Source: Nannocystis sp. RBIL2
Lineage (GTDB): Bacteria > Myxococcota_A > Polyangia > Nannocystales > Nannocystaceae
Reading direction: 5' to 3'
Length of the DNA: 64,000 nucleotides
Assembly: GCF_026626745.1 (NCBI RefSeq)
Contig: NZ_JAPNJW010000002.1
Coordinates: 3,682,151 to 3,746,150 of the forward strand
A program made the translations under genes and the position numbers. The notes beneath the pieces were generated by a model. It had not been told where the DNA came from. It did not search any database and worked only from the letters and a program-made list of their open reading frames with translations. Shown here one piece after another: positions 1 through 7,619 of this stretch; position 1 is the first letter of the stretch; every line of letters starts with the position of its first letter.

Positions 1-355
1 CCTCATCGGCTCCTCACCATCGCCGCCGCGCCGGAAGCCGCTCGTGAATCACCCGAAGTCGCCTCCTCGTCGGTCTCGGCCGCGGCCCGAGACCTTCGTG
101 AGTCGTGCGCTTCGCCCGGCTCTCGCCCCATCCTCGCCCGGCGGTCCCGGCGGATTCACCGTGCTCCGCGAACGCGACGTCGGGTGCCCGCGTCGCGTGC
201 ATTTTTTCTAAAAAACCACCTGTCGGTTCTGACCTGTCCTCTCGCGCAGTCGGGCCTCGCGCGAGGGCGCGCGCCCGGCCTCGACAACCGCGCGAGGCCC
301 GGGGTATGAAGGCGACAGGGCGCCGACGACGCACGACGCGCTCGCCGAGGATCTG
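1..355. other. Upstream region without a supported gene
   Basis: I see no convincing gene here. Short open frames exist but look like random high-GC frames. A T6-CT-A6 stretch near 202-217 is the only AT-rich patch and could belong to a promoter or a terminator. The sequence GAGG just before 356 is a plausible ribosome binding site for the next gene. Confidence 0.5.
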
Positions 356-1879
356 ATGAAGCAACCTGTCCGAATCGCCCTGTCCGTTGCGCTCTGTCTC
401 TTGGTACCTGGCTGTAAGACCAGCCAGACCTCGGCCCAGCCCGAACCGAGCGCCGCCGCGCCTGCCCCGGCGCCCGCCCCGGCCCCGGCGACCAGCGGCC
501 CGGAGACGTGGGTCGGCGCGGTCGAGCTGCCGGGCGACGGCAAGCTGCGGTTCATCGCTCGCCTCGATCCCCCGCGGCCCGACGATCCGAAGTCGGCGTG
601 GAGCGGGCGGCTCGACATCCCGGCGCAGAGCGTCAAGGACTTCCCGTTGCAGGACGTGCGCGTGGCCACCGACGGCCTCGACTTCGTGCTCGCCCCGCCC
701 GGGGCGCCCGAGAATCAGTGGGCGATCTTCAGCTTCGACCGCGAGAGCGGGGCCGACGACGTCAAGGGCACGCTGAGCCAGGCCGGCCGCAGCCTGCCGG
801 CCACCGCCCGCAAGCTGAAGCCCGGCGAGCCGGCCGACGTCGCGCCGAAGCGGCCGCAGGAGCCCAAGCCGCCGTTCCCGTACGCCACCCGCGAGGCCGC
901 GTTCGTCAGCGCGGCCAAGGACAAGGTCGCGCTGGCCGGCAGCTTCACCCTGCCCGAAGGGCCAGGTCCGTTCCCGGCCGTGGTCCTGCTGACCGGCTCG
1001 GGCGCGCAGGACCGCGACGAGGCGCTGATGGGCCACCGCCCGTTCCTCGTCCTCGCCGACCACCTCACCCGCGCCGGCTTCGCCGTGCTCCGCTTCGACG
1101 ACCGCGGCGTCGGCGGTTCGAAGGGCGCCCTCGATCAGGCGACCCAGCTCGACCTCGTCGGCGACGCCCGCGGCGCGCTCGACTGGCTGACGCAGCAGCC
1201 CGAGGTCGACAAGAACAAGCTCGGCCTCGTCGGCCACAGCGAGGGGGCATGGATCGCGGCGAGGGCCGGCGGGCTCGACAAGCGCGTCGGCGCGATCGTG
1301 ATGCTGGCCGGCCCGGGCGTGGGCGGCAAGGAGATCCTGATCCAGCAGCTCGTCGCCATGGCCCGCGCCCGCGGCGTGGCCCAGGCCGACATCGACGCCC
1401 AAGTCGTGCTGCAGAAGCAGCTGCTCGACGGCCTGGCCGCCAAGAAGAAGCGCGCCGATCTCGAGCCGATCTTGCGCAAGCTGGTGACCCTGCAGGCCGA
1501 GGGCGCGACGCCGGAGCAGGTCGAGGCGCTGGTCGGCGCCTCGCTGTCGTCGCTCGCCACCCCGTGGTTCCACGACTTCCTCAAGGCCGACCCGCGCGCC
1601 GACCTGCGCAAGCTGAAGAAGACCCCGGTGCTGGCGCTGATCGGCACGCTCGACCTGCAGGTGCCGGCCGAGAGCAACATCCCCGAGCTCGAGCAGGCGC
1701 TCGCCAAGGCCGGCAACAAGGACGCGACAGTCAAGTCGCTGCCCGGGCTCAACCACCTGTTCCAGCACGCCAAGACCGGCTCGCCCGCCGAATACGGCGA
1801 CATCGAGGAGACGATGGCCCCTGAGGCGCTCGGCGAAGTGTCGGGCTGGCTGCGCACGCGCTGGCCCGCGGCGCAGTGA
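356..1879 (+). CDS. Alpha/beta-hydrolase family lipoprotein
   Basis: Predicted 507-residue secreted serine hydrolase anchored as a lipoprotein. A signal peptide ends in the lipobox LVPGC (Cys20), followed by a Pro/Ala-rich linker to about residue 50. Residues 50-175 form an N-terminal beta-rich region. The hydrolase fold starts near residue 200 with the oxyanion-type segment VVLLTGSGAQDRDE, then RFDDRGVGGS and the nucleophile elbow GHSEG (Ser about 294). The Asp is probably in GTLDLQVP (about 435) and the His in LPGLNHLF (about 466). This resembles the YqkD/prolyl-oligopeptidase-like esterases; the substrate cannot be told. The start ATG follows a GAGG motif. Degenerate copies of the last 25 codons lie downstream (see 1955-2110). 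Confidence 0.85.
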   Translation: MKQPVRIALSVALCLLVPGCKTSQTSAQPEPSAAAPAPAPAPAPATSGPETWVGAVELPGDGKLRFIARLDPPRPDDPKSAWSGRLDIPAQSVKDFPLQDVRVATDGLDFVLAPPGAPENQWAIFSFDRESGADDVKGTLSQAGRSLPATARKLKPGEPADVAPKRPQEPKPPFPYATREAAFVSAAKDKVALAGSFTLPEGPGPFPAVVLLTGSGAQDRDEALMGHRPFLVLADHLTRAGFAVLRFDDRGVGGSKGALDQATQLDLVGDARGALDWLTQQPEVDKNKLGLVGHSEGAWIAARAGGLDKRVGAIVMLAGPGVGGKEILIQQLVAMARARGVAQADIDAQVVLQKQLLDGLAAKKKRADLEPILRKLVTLQAEGATPEQVEALVGASLSSLATPWFHDFLKADPRADLRKLKKTPVLALIGTLDLQVPAESNIPELEQALAKAGNKDATVKSLPGLNHLFQHAKTGSPAEYGDIEETMAPEALGEVSGWLRTRWPAAQ

Positions 1880-1903
1880 CCGGCGCCGCGCGCTGCATCA
1901 CGG

Positions 1904-2043
1904 ACATGTCCAATGGGCCATGTCCGAAAGACCGGTCCGCTCGCGGATCGTCACCATCGCGGAGACGCTGGCCCCCGAGGCGCTCGGCGAGGTGTCCGAT
2001 CCGCTCGCGCGGTCGCTTCGTGGATGTGTCCGACGGGACATGT
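1904..2043. repeat. Two copies of the TGTCC-N4-GGACA palindrome
   Basis: Copy one (1904-1923) is ACATGTCC-AATG-GGCCATGT and copy two (2024-2043) is ATGTGTCC-GACG-GGACATGT. They flank the first tail echo of the preceding hydrolase gene. They belong to the dispersed palindrome family described in the findings. Confidence 0.8.
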
Positions 2044-2110
2044 CCGAAGGCCGGCTCTTTCTCGAAGAGTGCTCCGACATCGAGGAGACGAGCAAGGCCG
2101 AAGCGCTCGC
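1955..2110 (+). repeat. Decaying copies of the 3' end of the upstream hydrolase gene
   Basis: Positions 1955-1996 match the gene's own tail at 1801-1842 in 38 of 42 bases. A second copy starts at 2076 with 16 identical bases (matching 1799-1814) and then degenerates to about 2110. Both lie after the stop codon and are non-coding in any convincing frame. No comparable copy of the rest of the gene is present, so this is a duplication of the tail only. Confidence 0.8.
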
Positions 2111-2155
2111 CCGCCCGCCCGCTGCTCGCGCGATCACGCCGGGCCTGCGCGCAGC

Positions 2156-2791
2156 TCAGAACGAGAACCCGACGCTCGCCCCGTACGTGCGGAGCTGCGG
2201 GTCGTGCAGCGGCGCCAGTCCTCGCCAGCGCAGCCGCGCCCCCGGCCCCAGGGCGAGCCCGGCCTGCACGTCGCGGAGGCGACGCAACTGCGCCCCACGG
2301 ACGCCCAGAAGCACCGCGCCGCTGATGATCAGCGCCCCACCGACGCCCGCCACACCCAGCATCACGTCGCCGCCCTCGCCCAGCGTGAGGCCGATGTAGA
2401 GCCCGATCCCGAGCGGGCCGACGCCGACGCCGAGGAGAATGCCCCCGAGCTTCAGCCGCTGGCGATACTTGTCGTCCATGTACCGCGCGAAGCTCTGCAC
2501 CTCGCTGTCCTCGTCGTCGTCACCGTCGGCGCGAGCCTCGGCCCGGTCCTTCTGGTCCTCTTGATAGTCGGCCCAGTGCCCGCTCAAGTCCTTCCCGAGC
2601 GCCCGCCCCAGTCGATCCGCGTATTGCTGCTCGCCGGCGAAATACCGCGCCAGGCGTATCCCCTCGTCGCCGCCCCCCGCCGCCACGACCCCCTCCGGCA
2701 CGGAAGCGGCCGCCACGACTTGCGGCTGCGGCCCCTCCGGCACGGGAGCGGCCTGCACACCCACCGCGAGCAATAAGCACAAGTAGTTCAT
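2156..2791 (-). CDS. Exported membrane protein of unknown function
   Basis: Predicted 211 residues starting MNYLCLLLAVGVQAAP, a clear signal peptide or first membrane segment. The middle third is acidic (DGDDDEDSE). Two hydrophobic Gly-rich segments follow, about residues 115-135 (GGILLGVGVGPLGIGLYIG) and 140-165. I recognise no family. An upstream in-frame extension to 3184 is open but would run over the MarR promoter and operator, so I prefer the start next to the signal peptide. An alternative ATG lies four codons upstream at 2803. Probable inner-membrane protein with a periplasmic or cytosolic tail. Confidence 0.6.
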   Translation of the reverse strand: MNYLCLLLAVGVQAAPVPEGPQPQVVAAASVPEGVVAAGGGDEGIRLARYFAGEQQYADRLGRALGKDLSGHWADYQEDQKDRAEARADGDDDEDSEVQSFARYMDDKYRQRLKLGGILLGVGVGPLGIGLYIGLTLGEGGDVMLGVAGVGGALIISGAVLLGVRGAQLRRLRDVQAGLALGPGARLRWRGLAPLHDPQLRTYGASVGFSF

Positions 2792-3137
2792 GCTCGACAG
2801 CATGCACGGCGCCGGGACCTCGCGCGAGTGCGATCTCGCCGCGCCCGCGAGAAGCGCGTCGCAGCAGCGCCGTACGTCACCAGGACGATCTCGGCCTCCT
2901 GAACGGCGCCGACCAGGGACAAAAACCGGACATCCGCGTCGGGATGGTCGTGCTGCCGCGGAGCGTGGCCTCCCCTCCGTCGCCACGCGACATGAGCGGC
3001 CCGAACCGCGTCTCGGCTCCTCCCTCGCAGGTACGCCCCACGGCGACATCACAGCGCACACGTGGGCATCGCTCGCAGCTGCCCCGATCGGTCCGCCCGT
3101 GCTCTCCTCCTCGAAGTCACTGGAAGGCGCCATCATT
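2792..3137. other. Divergent intergenic region
   Basis: About 350 bases between the minus-strand membrane protein and the plus-strand MarR gene. Several short frames are open on both strands but none has convincing protein character. It presumably holds the promoter of the minus-strand gene; I see no clear motif for it. Confidence 0.4.
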
Positions 3138-3163
3138 AAAATTGACAGGTACCTGTCAATTTT
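3138..3163. promoter_or_regulatory. Perfect 26-bp palindrome, probable MarR operator
   Basis: The half-site AAAATTGACAGGT is followed directly by its exact reverse complement, centred between 3150 and 3151. It lies 15 bases before the GTG start of the MarR-family gene. A TTGACA box is embedded in it, so a bound regulator would cover the -35 region. Auto-repression is the usual arrangement for this family and is inferred here. Confidence 0.85.
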
Positions 3164-3177
3164 GAAAAATCGCCGCC

Positions 3178-3651
3178 GTGGCACGATGGACGGAAGCGGG
3201 GCGGTCGTTCACCGACCTGATCCTCGAGGTGTTCCGGCTCAACGGTCTACTGCTCGAAGCGGGCGACCACCTGGCGGCGCCCTCGGGCCTCACCAGCGCG
3301 CGCTGGCAGGTGCTCGGCGTCGCCGATCACGGGCCGGTGACGGTCGCCCAGGTCGCGCGGACCATGGGTCTGCGGCGCCAGAGCGTGCAGCAGACCGCGG
3401 ACGCGCTGGCGCGCGACGGCTTCCTCGCGTTCGTCGACGACCCTGACGATCGCCGGGCCCGACGGATCGCCCTGACCGCGGCCGGGCGCCGGGCCCTGCG
3501 CGCAGTCGAGGCTCGCCACGCAGTGTGGGTCGAGGGCCTCGCCGCGCGGGTCGACCTCCGCGCGCTGCGAGCCACCGTCGCCGCCCTGCGCGACGCCACC
3601 TCCTTGCTGCAATCACCCCCGCCGCGCGGCCGTCGCCGCCGAAAGGACTAG
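3178..3651 (+). CDS. MarR-family transcriptional regulator
   Basis: 157 residues, normal MarR length. The winged-helix core runs from about residue 35 to 100: TSARWQVLGVADHGPVTVAQVAR, the recognition helix region MGLRRQSVQQTADAL, and the wing VDDPDDRRARRIALTAAGR, which carries the typical D-x-R-R motif. It probably binds the palindrome just upstream and represses itself and the VOC gene 7 bases downstream. The GTG start was chosen because it directly follows the operator; the short leader leaves almost no room for a ribosome binding site, so the transcript may be nearly leaderless. The inducing ligand is unknown. Confidence 0.9.
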   Translation: MARWTEAGRSFTDLILEVFRLNGLLLEAGDHLAAPSGLTSARWQVLGVADHGPVTVAQVARTMGLRRQSVQQTADALARDGFLAFVDDPDDRRARRIALTAAGRRALRAVEARHAVWVEGLAARVDLRALRATVAALRDATSLLQSPPPRGRRRRKD

Positions 3652-3658
3652 AGATCGC

Positions 3659-4384
3659 ATGTCATCCGAGACGATGATCCCCGTGCTCCCGAGCGTGTCG
3701 CTCCCGGCCACGCTCGCCTTCTACCGCCTGCTCGGCTTCGAGGTCACCTACGAGCAGAACAAGCCCTACGTCTACGCGGCCACCCGCCGCGGCGGCATGG
3801 AGGTCCACTTCATGGGCATCAAGGAGCTCGACCCGAAGGACGCATACAGCACGTGCCTGGTGCTGGTCCCCGAGGTCGAGCAGCTGCACGCCACCTTCGC
3901 CGACGCGCTGCGCGGCGGCTACGGCAAGCTGCCGATCGCCGGCATCCCGCGGATCACCCGCATGAAGCCCGGACAGACCCGCTTCACCATCGTCGACGTC
4001 GCCGGCAATTCCCTGGTTTTCATCAAAAAGGACGCGGGCGGCAGCGAGGACGAGGAGCCGCTCGAGGCCGTCAAGCGCCGGCCCGGCGAGTCGCGGCTGG
4101 CCCACGGGGTCCGCTTCGCCGCGCGCCTGCGCGACTTCAAAAATGACGACGAGGCGGCGGCCCGCGTCCTCGATCTGGCCCTCGCCCGCCCCGAGCCCGG
4201 CGACCCCATCGAACGCGCCCGGGCCCTCGCCGCCCGCATCGAGCTGGCCATCGCCCTCGCCGACCCTGCCCGCGCCGACGCTCTCGGCGCCGAACTCGCC
4301 GCGCTGCCGCTGTCCCCCGAACAGCGCGACGAGCTGGCCGCCGAGCTCGAGCGAGCCCGCGCGCTCGCACGCTCCCAGGAGTGA
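3659..4384 (+). CDS. VOC-superfamily (glyoxalase/bleomycin-resistance-like) protein
   Basis: 241 residues. Residues 1-120 form one VOC module: IPVLPSVSLPATLAFYRLLG, GMEVHFMGIKELDP and FTIVDVAGNSLVFI, as in bleomycin-binding or glyoxalase-like proteins. Residues 125-241 are an Ala/Glu/Arg-rich helical extension that looks TPR-like and is unusual for the family. It begins 7 bases after the MarR stop codon, with GAAAGGA upstream, so the two form an operon. A role in binding or detoxifying the small molecule sensed by the MarR protein is likely but inferred. Degenerate copies of its last codons follow downstream. Confidence 0.85.
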   Translation: MSSETMIPVLPSVSLPATLAFYRLLGFEVTYEQNKPYVYAATRRGGMEVHFMGIKELDPKDAYSTCLVLVPEVEQLHATFADALRGGYGKLPIAGIPRITRMKPGQTRFTIVDVAGNSLVFIKKDAGGSEDEEPLEAVKRRPGESRLAHGVRFAARLRDFKNDDEAAARVLDLALARPEPGDPIERARALAARIELAIALADPARADALGAELAALPLSPEQRDELAAELERARALARSQE

Positions 4385-4897
4385 TCCTGGCCTCGGGGAC
4401 ATGTCCTGGGAGACCTTCGCTCCGACGCGTCCGACACGACGAACCAGTCGCAGCCCTGTTCTCGGGGACATGCCCCTCGATACATTCTCCCCGCCAACGC
4501 GGCCGGCCGAAGCCTCGACGAACCGGCCGCAGCCGCGAGCGGCTGTGGGCGCTCGCGCGCTCGCAGGGCGCCCTCGGAGACAGGGCCCTGGTATCCTCGC
4601 CTCGGGTCACTCGACGCTGGACGGGCCCACCGGCACGGAGCAGGGCGCCGAGCTGGCTGCGGCGCTCGAGCGAGCCCACCCGCTCGAGCGAGCCCCGAAC
4701 AGCGCGACGAGCCGGCGCTCGAGCGAGCCCGAGCTCGCTCGCGCGGCGCTGTTCCTGGGGACATGTCCTTCGGTACACACGCCACCCCGCGATCGCCCCG
4801 TCCCAACTCCGGCGCCGCCCTCGCCGGCCAGCGGCCTCCTCCGCGCGCCCGCCTCCGCGAGTGACGATCGCCCGCGCAGCTCCGCGGCCGACGGCCC
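4385..4897 (+). repeat. Intergenic zone of decaying copies of the VOC gene tail plus TGTCC palindromes
   Basis: Positions 4693-4712 are identical over 20 bases to 4315-4334 inside the VOC gene, and 4647-4678 closely matches 4329-4360. A third, weaker echo spans about 4500-4605; there GTATCCTCGCCTCGGG resembles the stop-codon region GTGATCCTGGCCTCGGGG at 4380-4397. GGACATG(T/C)CC elements occur at about 4397, 4470 and 4760. No convincing gene is present. Confidence 0.75.
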
Positions 4898-6052
4898 ATG
4901 CCCGTTCATCCTGCAGGCGTGGCGCGCCCCTTCTCCTCGTCGCTCGCGCTCGCCGGCCTGCTCGCCGCCTGCGCGCCGTCGGCCGACACGATCGCTCCGC
5001 GCGACGACGAGTACCCGCCCACGGTGCAGCCGTACGACGACGACGATCCCGAGCCGGAGGCCGGCCTGCCCGCGTGGCACTCGCTCGGCGGAGCGATCGC
5101 CGATCCGGCCGTCACCCTGAGCTCGGACGGCCGCCTCGAGGTGTTCGTGCGCGGGCGCGACGGCGCAGTGTGGCACATCCATCAGGTCGACCCGAACAGC
5201 GGCTGGTCGCAGTGGACCTCGCTCGGCGGTAAGCTGGCCGGGGGCGTGGTCGTCGGCGAAGACGGCGACAGCCACATCGATCTGTTCGCGCGCGGCAGCG
5301 ACGGCGCCCTGTGGCACCTGCGACAGAGCGGGCCGAAGCACGGCTGGCCGGCGTGGACGCGGCTCGGCGGACAGCTTCACCCCGGCGATCGGCCTGCGGT
5401 CGTGCGCGGCCTCGACGGTCACCTCGAGATCTTCGTCCGCGCCCCCGATCGCTCGGTGCATCACCTGCGCGAGCTGCCCGGCCCCGCGTGGAGCACCTGG
5501 CAAGCGCTCCCAGGCCCCGTCGGTCCTGTCGCTGCCGCGCGCGACGGCGACGGCCGCCTCGTGCTGTTCGCCCGCGGCGACGGCGGCGAGCTCGTGCAAC
5601 TGCGCCAGCTCGCGCCGGGCGGCGGGTGGGGCGACTGGACCGGGCTCGGCGGGCGCCTGCTCGGCGCGCCCGCGGTCGCCCGCAACCGCGACGGCCGCCT
5701 CGAGGTGTTCGTCCGCGGCGAGGCCGGCGACCTGCGCCACCTGTGGCAGACCGCGCCGGGCGGCCCGTGGTCGCGGTGGACCTCGCTCGGCGGCGCGCCC
5801 GGCGATCTGGTGGCGATGGCCGCGCCCGACGGCCGCCTCGAGGTGTTCACCCGCGGCCTCGACTTCGCGCTGTGGCGGATCGCCCAGGTCACCCCGGGCG
5901 GCGGCTGGTCGCCGTGGACCGCGCTCGGCGGCCGCTTCAACGACCTGCCGGCGATCGGCGCCAACCAGGACGGCCGCCTCGAGGCGTTCGTCCGCGGCAC
6001 CGACGACGCGCTGTGGCACCGCTGGCAGGCCCGCCCCGGCTGCTGTTGGTAG
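4898..6052 (+). CDS. PLL-like seven-bladed beta-propeller lectin, lipoprotein
   Basis: 384 residues. The signal peptide ends in LLAAC, so the protein is probably lipid-anchored on the surface. After an acidic linker come exactly seven repeats of about 46-48 residues with the pattern W-x-S-L-G-G, DGRLEVFVRG, DGALWHxxQ, PGGGWS. This is the pattern of the Photorhabdus PLL-type fucose-binding propellers, in which each blade makes part of a sugar site. Blades 3 and 4 are the most divergent. Glycan binding, perhaps to prey or neighbour cells, is inferred. ATG 4898 is used; GTG 4919 is an alternative that gives a more compact signal peptide. Confidence 0.8.
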   Translation: MPVHPAGVARPFSSSLALAGLLAACAPSADTIAPRDDEYPPTVQPYDDDDPEPEAGLPAWHSLGGAIADPAVTLSSDGRLEVFVRGRDGAVWHIHQVDPNSGWSQWTSLGGKLAGGVVVGEDGDSHIDLFARGSDGALWHLRQSGPKHGWPAWTRLGGQLHPGDRPAVVRGLDGHLEIFVRAPDRSVHHLRELPGPAWSTWQALPGPVGPVAAARDGDGRLVLFARGDGGELVQLRQLAPGGGWGDWTGLGGRLLGAPAVARNRDGRLEVFVRGEAGDLRHLWQTAPGGPWSRWTSLGGAPGDLVAMAAPDGRLEVFTRGLDFALWRIAQVTPGGGWSPWTALGGRFNDLPAIGANQDGRLEAFVRGTDDALWHRWQARPGCCW

Positions 6053-6059
6053 AAAAAAC

Positions 6060-6091
6060 TTCGGGCCATGTCCAGAAGGACATGGCCCGAA
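6060..6091. terminator. Bidirectional terminator hairpin
   Basis: A perfect 14-bp stem (TTCGGGCCATGTCC and its complement) closes an AGAA loop between two convergent genes. A run of six A lies just to its left (6053-6058), which reads as U-rich after the stem on the minus strand. The stem is an extended member of the dispersed TGTCC-N4-GGACA palindrome family. Confidence 0.85.
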
Positions 6092-6111
6092 GAACACCTC
6101 GATGCGAGGCC

Positions 6112-7470
6112 TCAGGCCCGGCGCGCGCGCCGGCGCTCCCACAGCGTCTTGCCGTGGCGCCACAGCCAGGTGCCGGCGACGACGTAGACCTCGAGCGCGA
6201 GCAGCAGCAGCAGCGGGTCGTAGGGCGCGCGCAGGCGGGTGTCGCCGAAGTAGATCGCCGCGGTGATCATCAGCGCCAGCACGTGCATGGCGATGAGGCC
6301 GTAGTTGGCGATCGTGCGGCGCATGAACAGGGTGACGAGCCCCAGGACGACCGGCAGGGTGACGAAGGTGGTGTAGAGCCCCTGCCACCAGATCGCTCGC
6401 GGCCGCCACATGTCGCGGCCGGAGTCGGGCCACGGCGTGTTGTAGCCGGCGAGCAGCAGCACGTTGACGATGGCGTACTTGACCTGGCCGAGGAAGCCGG
6501 TCTTGCGGATGCACTTGGCCATCAGCGCGTCGAGGGCCTTGGCGTCGGCGATGTAGCCGCGGTAGTCGAGCTCCGGGCCGAGCGCGGGCTCGAGCTGGAC
6601 CCACGAGCGCGGCGCGGTCTTGGCCCGCTTCTCGAGCTGGATCAGCGGCGGCGGCCCGAAGCGGATCTTGCCGCGCCCGGGCTCGGTCGGCGTCGCGGTG
6701 GCCTTCTTGTTGTGGCAGCGGCCGAACAGCTGGTTGAACTTGCCGTTCTCGCTGACGAGGCCGACCCGTCCGGTGTGATGGTGCATGCGCGCGGCCGAGA
6801 ACCCGAGCACCGCGATCAGCGGGATGCCGGCGAACACGAGGTGACGCCAGCGCACGTTCGGCAGCGCCTTGCGCCAGACCAGCCAGATGAGGCCGAACAG
6901 CGCGATCGACAGCAGGATCTGCGGGCGGCAGGCCGTCGCCAGCGCCGCGGTGACGCCGGTCAGCCAGGCGTCGCGGGAGCGCCCCTCCTGGACCAGGCGC
7001 ACCAGGTAGAACATCGACGCCATCATGAACACGCCGAACGGGATCTCGCTCAGCGTGTAGCCGCCGAGCGAGATCAGCGGGTAGTAGAACACCAGCAGCG
7101 TGCCGAGCAGCGGCGGCACCCACTTGCGCGGGCTGAGGCGCGCCGCGATCCGGTAGGCGTAGGCGACGATGCCGGTGCCCATCAACGCGTAGGCGATGCC
7201 GATCGCGGTGAAGTTGTCCTTGCCGAACAGGTACTTGATCAGCGCCAGGATGAAGTGCGTCCCGTAGGGGAAGAACGCGTGGTACTCGTTGGGCGCGCCG
7301 AACTTGTCGATCATCTGGTCGGCGCGCGAGACGTAGCCCTTCATGTCCGAAGAGACATAGTCGCCGAGCGGGTGGACCAGCAGGTTCCAGTGCAGGCGGA
7401 CGAGGAAGGCGCCGAGCACGATGACGAGCGGCCAGCGGTTGCGGTAGAGCCAGTCGAGAGCGCGTTGCAC
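6112..7470 (-). CDS. Multi-pass membrane protein, GT-C (family 39-like) glycosyltransferase candidate
   Basis: About 452 residues with at least nine hydrophobic segments. After the first segment (RWPLVIVLGAFLVRLHWNLL) comes an acidic loop DYVSSDMKGY, like the catalytic acidic motif in the first periplasmic loop of lipid-dependent GT-C enzymes such as the ArnT/PMT group. Further down are GTHFILALIKYLFGKDN and RPQILLSIALFGLIWL, then a soluble loop with HNKKATATPTEPG before the last helices. Transfer of a sugar from a polyprenyl carrier in the periplasm is inferred. The start is uncertain: GTG 7470 begins right before the first helix, while the frame stays open far upstream. Confidence 0.6.
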   Translation of the reverse strand: MQRALDWLYRNRWPLVIVLGAFLVRLHWNLLVHPLGDYVSSDMKGYVSRADQMIDKFGAPNEYHAFFPYGTHFILALIKYLFGKDNFTAIGIAYALMGTGIVAYAYRIAARLSPRKWVPPLLGTLLVFYYPLISLGGYTLSEIPFGVFMMASMFYLVRLVQEGRSRDAWLTGVTAALATACRPQILLSIALFGLIWLVWRKALPNVRWRHLVFAGIPLIAVLGFSAARMHHHTGRVGLVSENGKFNQLFGRCHNKKATATPTEPGRGKIRFGPPPLIQLEKRAKTAPRSWVQLEPALGPELDYRGYIADAKALDALMAKCIRKTGFLGQVKYAIVNVLLLAGYNTPWPDSGRDMWRPRAIWWQGLYTTFVTLPVVLGLVTLFMRRTIANYGLIAMHVLALMITAAIYFGDTRLRAPYDPLLLLLALEVYVVAGTWLWRHGKTLWERRRARRA

Positions 7471-7619
7471 GGGAGGGAAGGGGGCGGAGAGTAGCAGCGT
7501 TCCGCACGCTGCGGAAAGGCGCGGGCGGGCCCGCGATGCGGGCGCGGGCGCGCCCGACACGAAATGCGCAGCCTCACGGGCGCCCCGGGGACGGGACGCC
7601 CGCGAGCCGGCGAGCGCGC

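Noticed and set aside
60..355. An 83-codon frame at 105-356
   Set aside because: Arg/Ala/Pro-rich, no motif, and it overlaps the likely promoter of the hydrolase gene.
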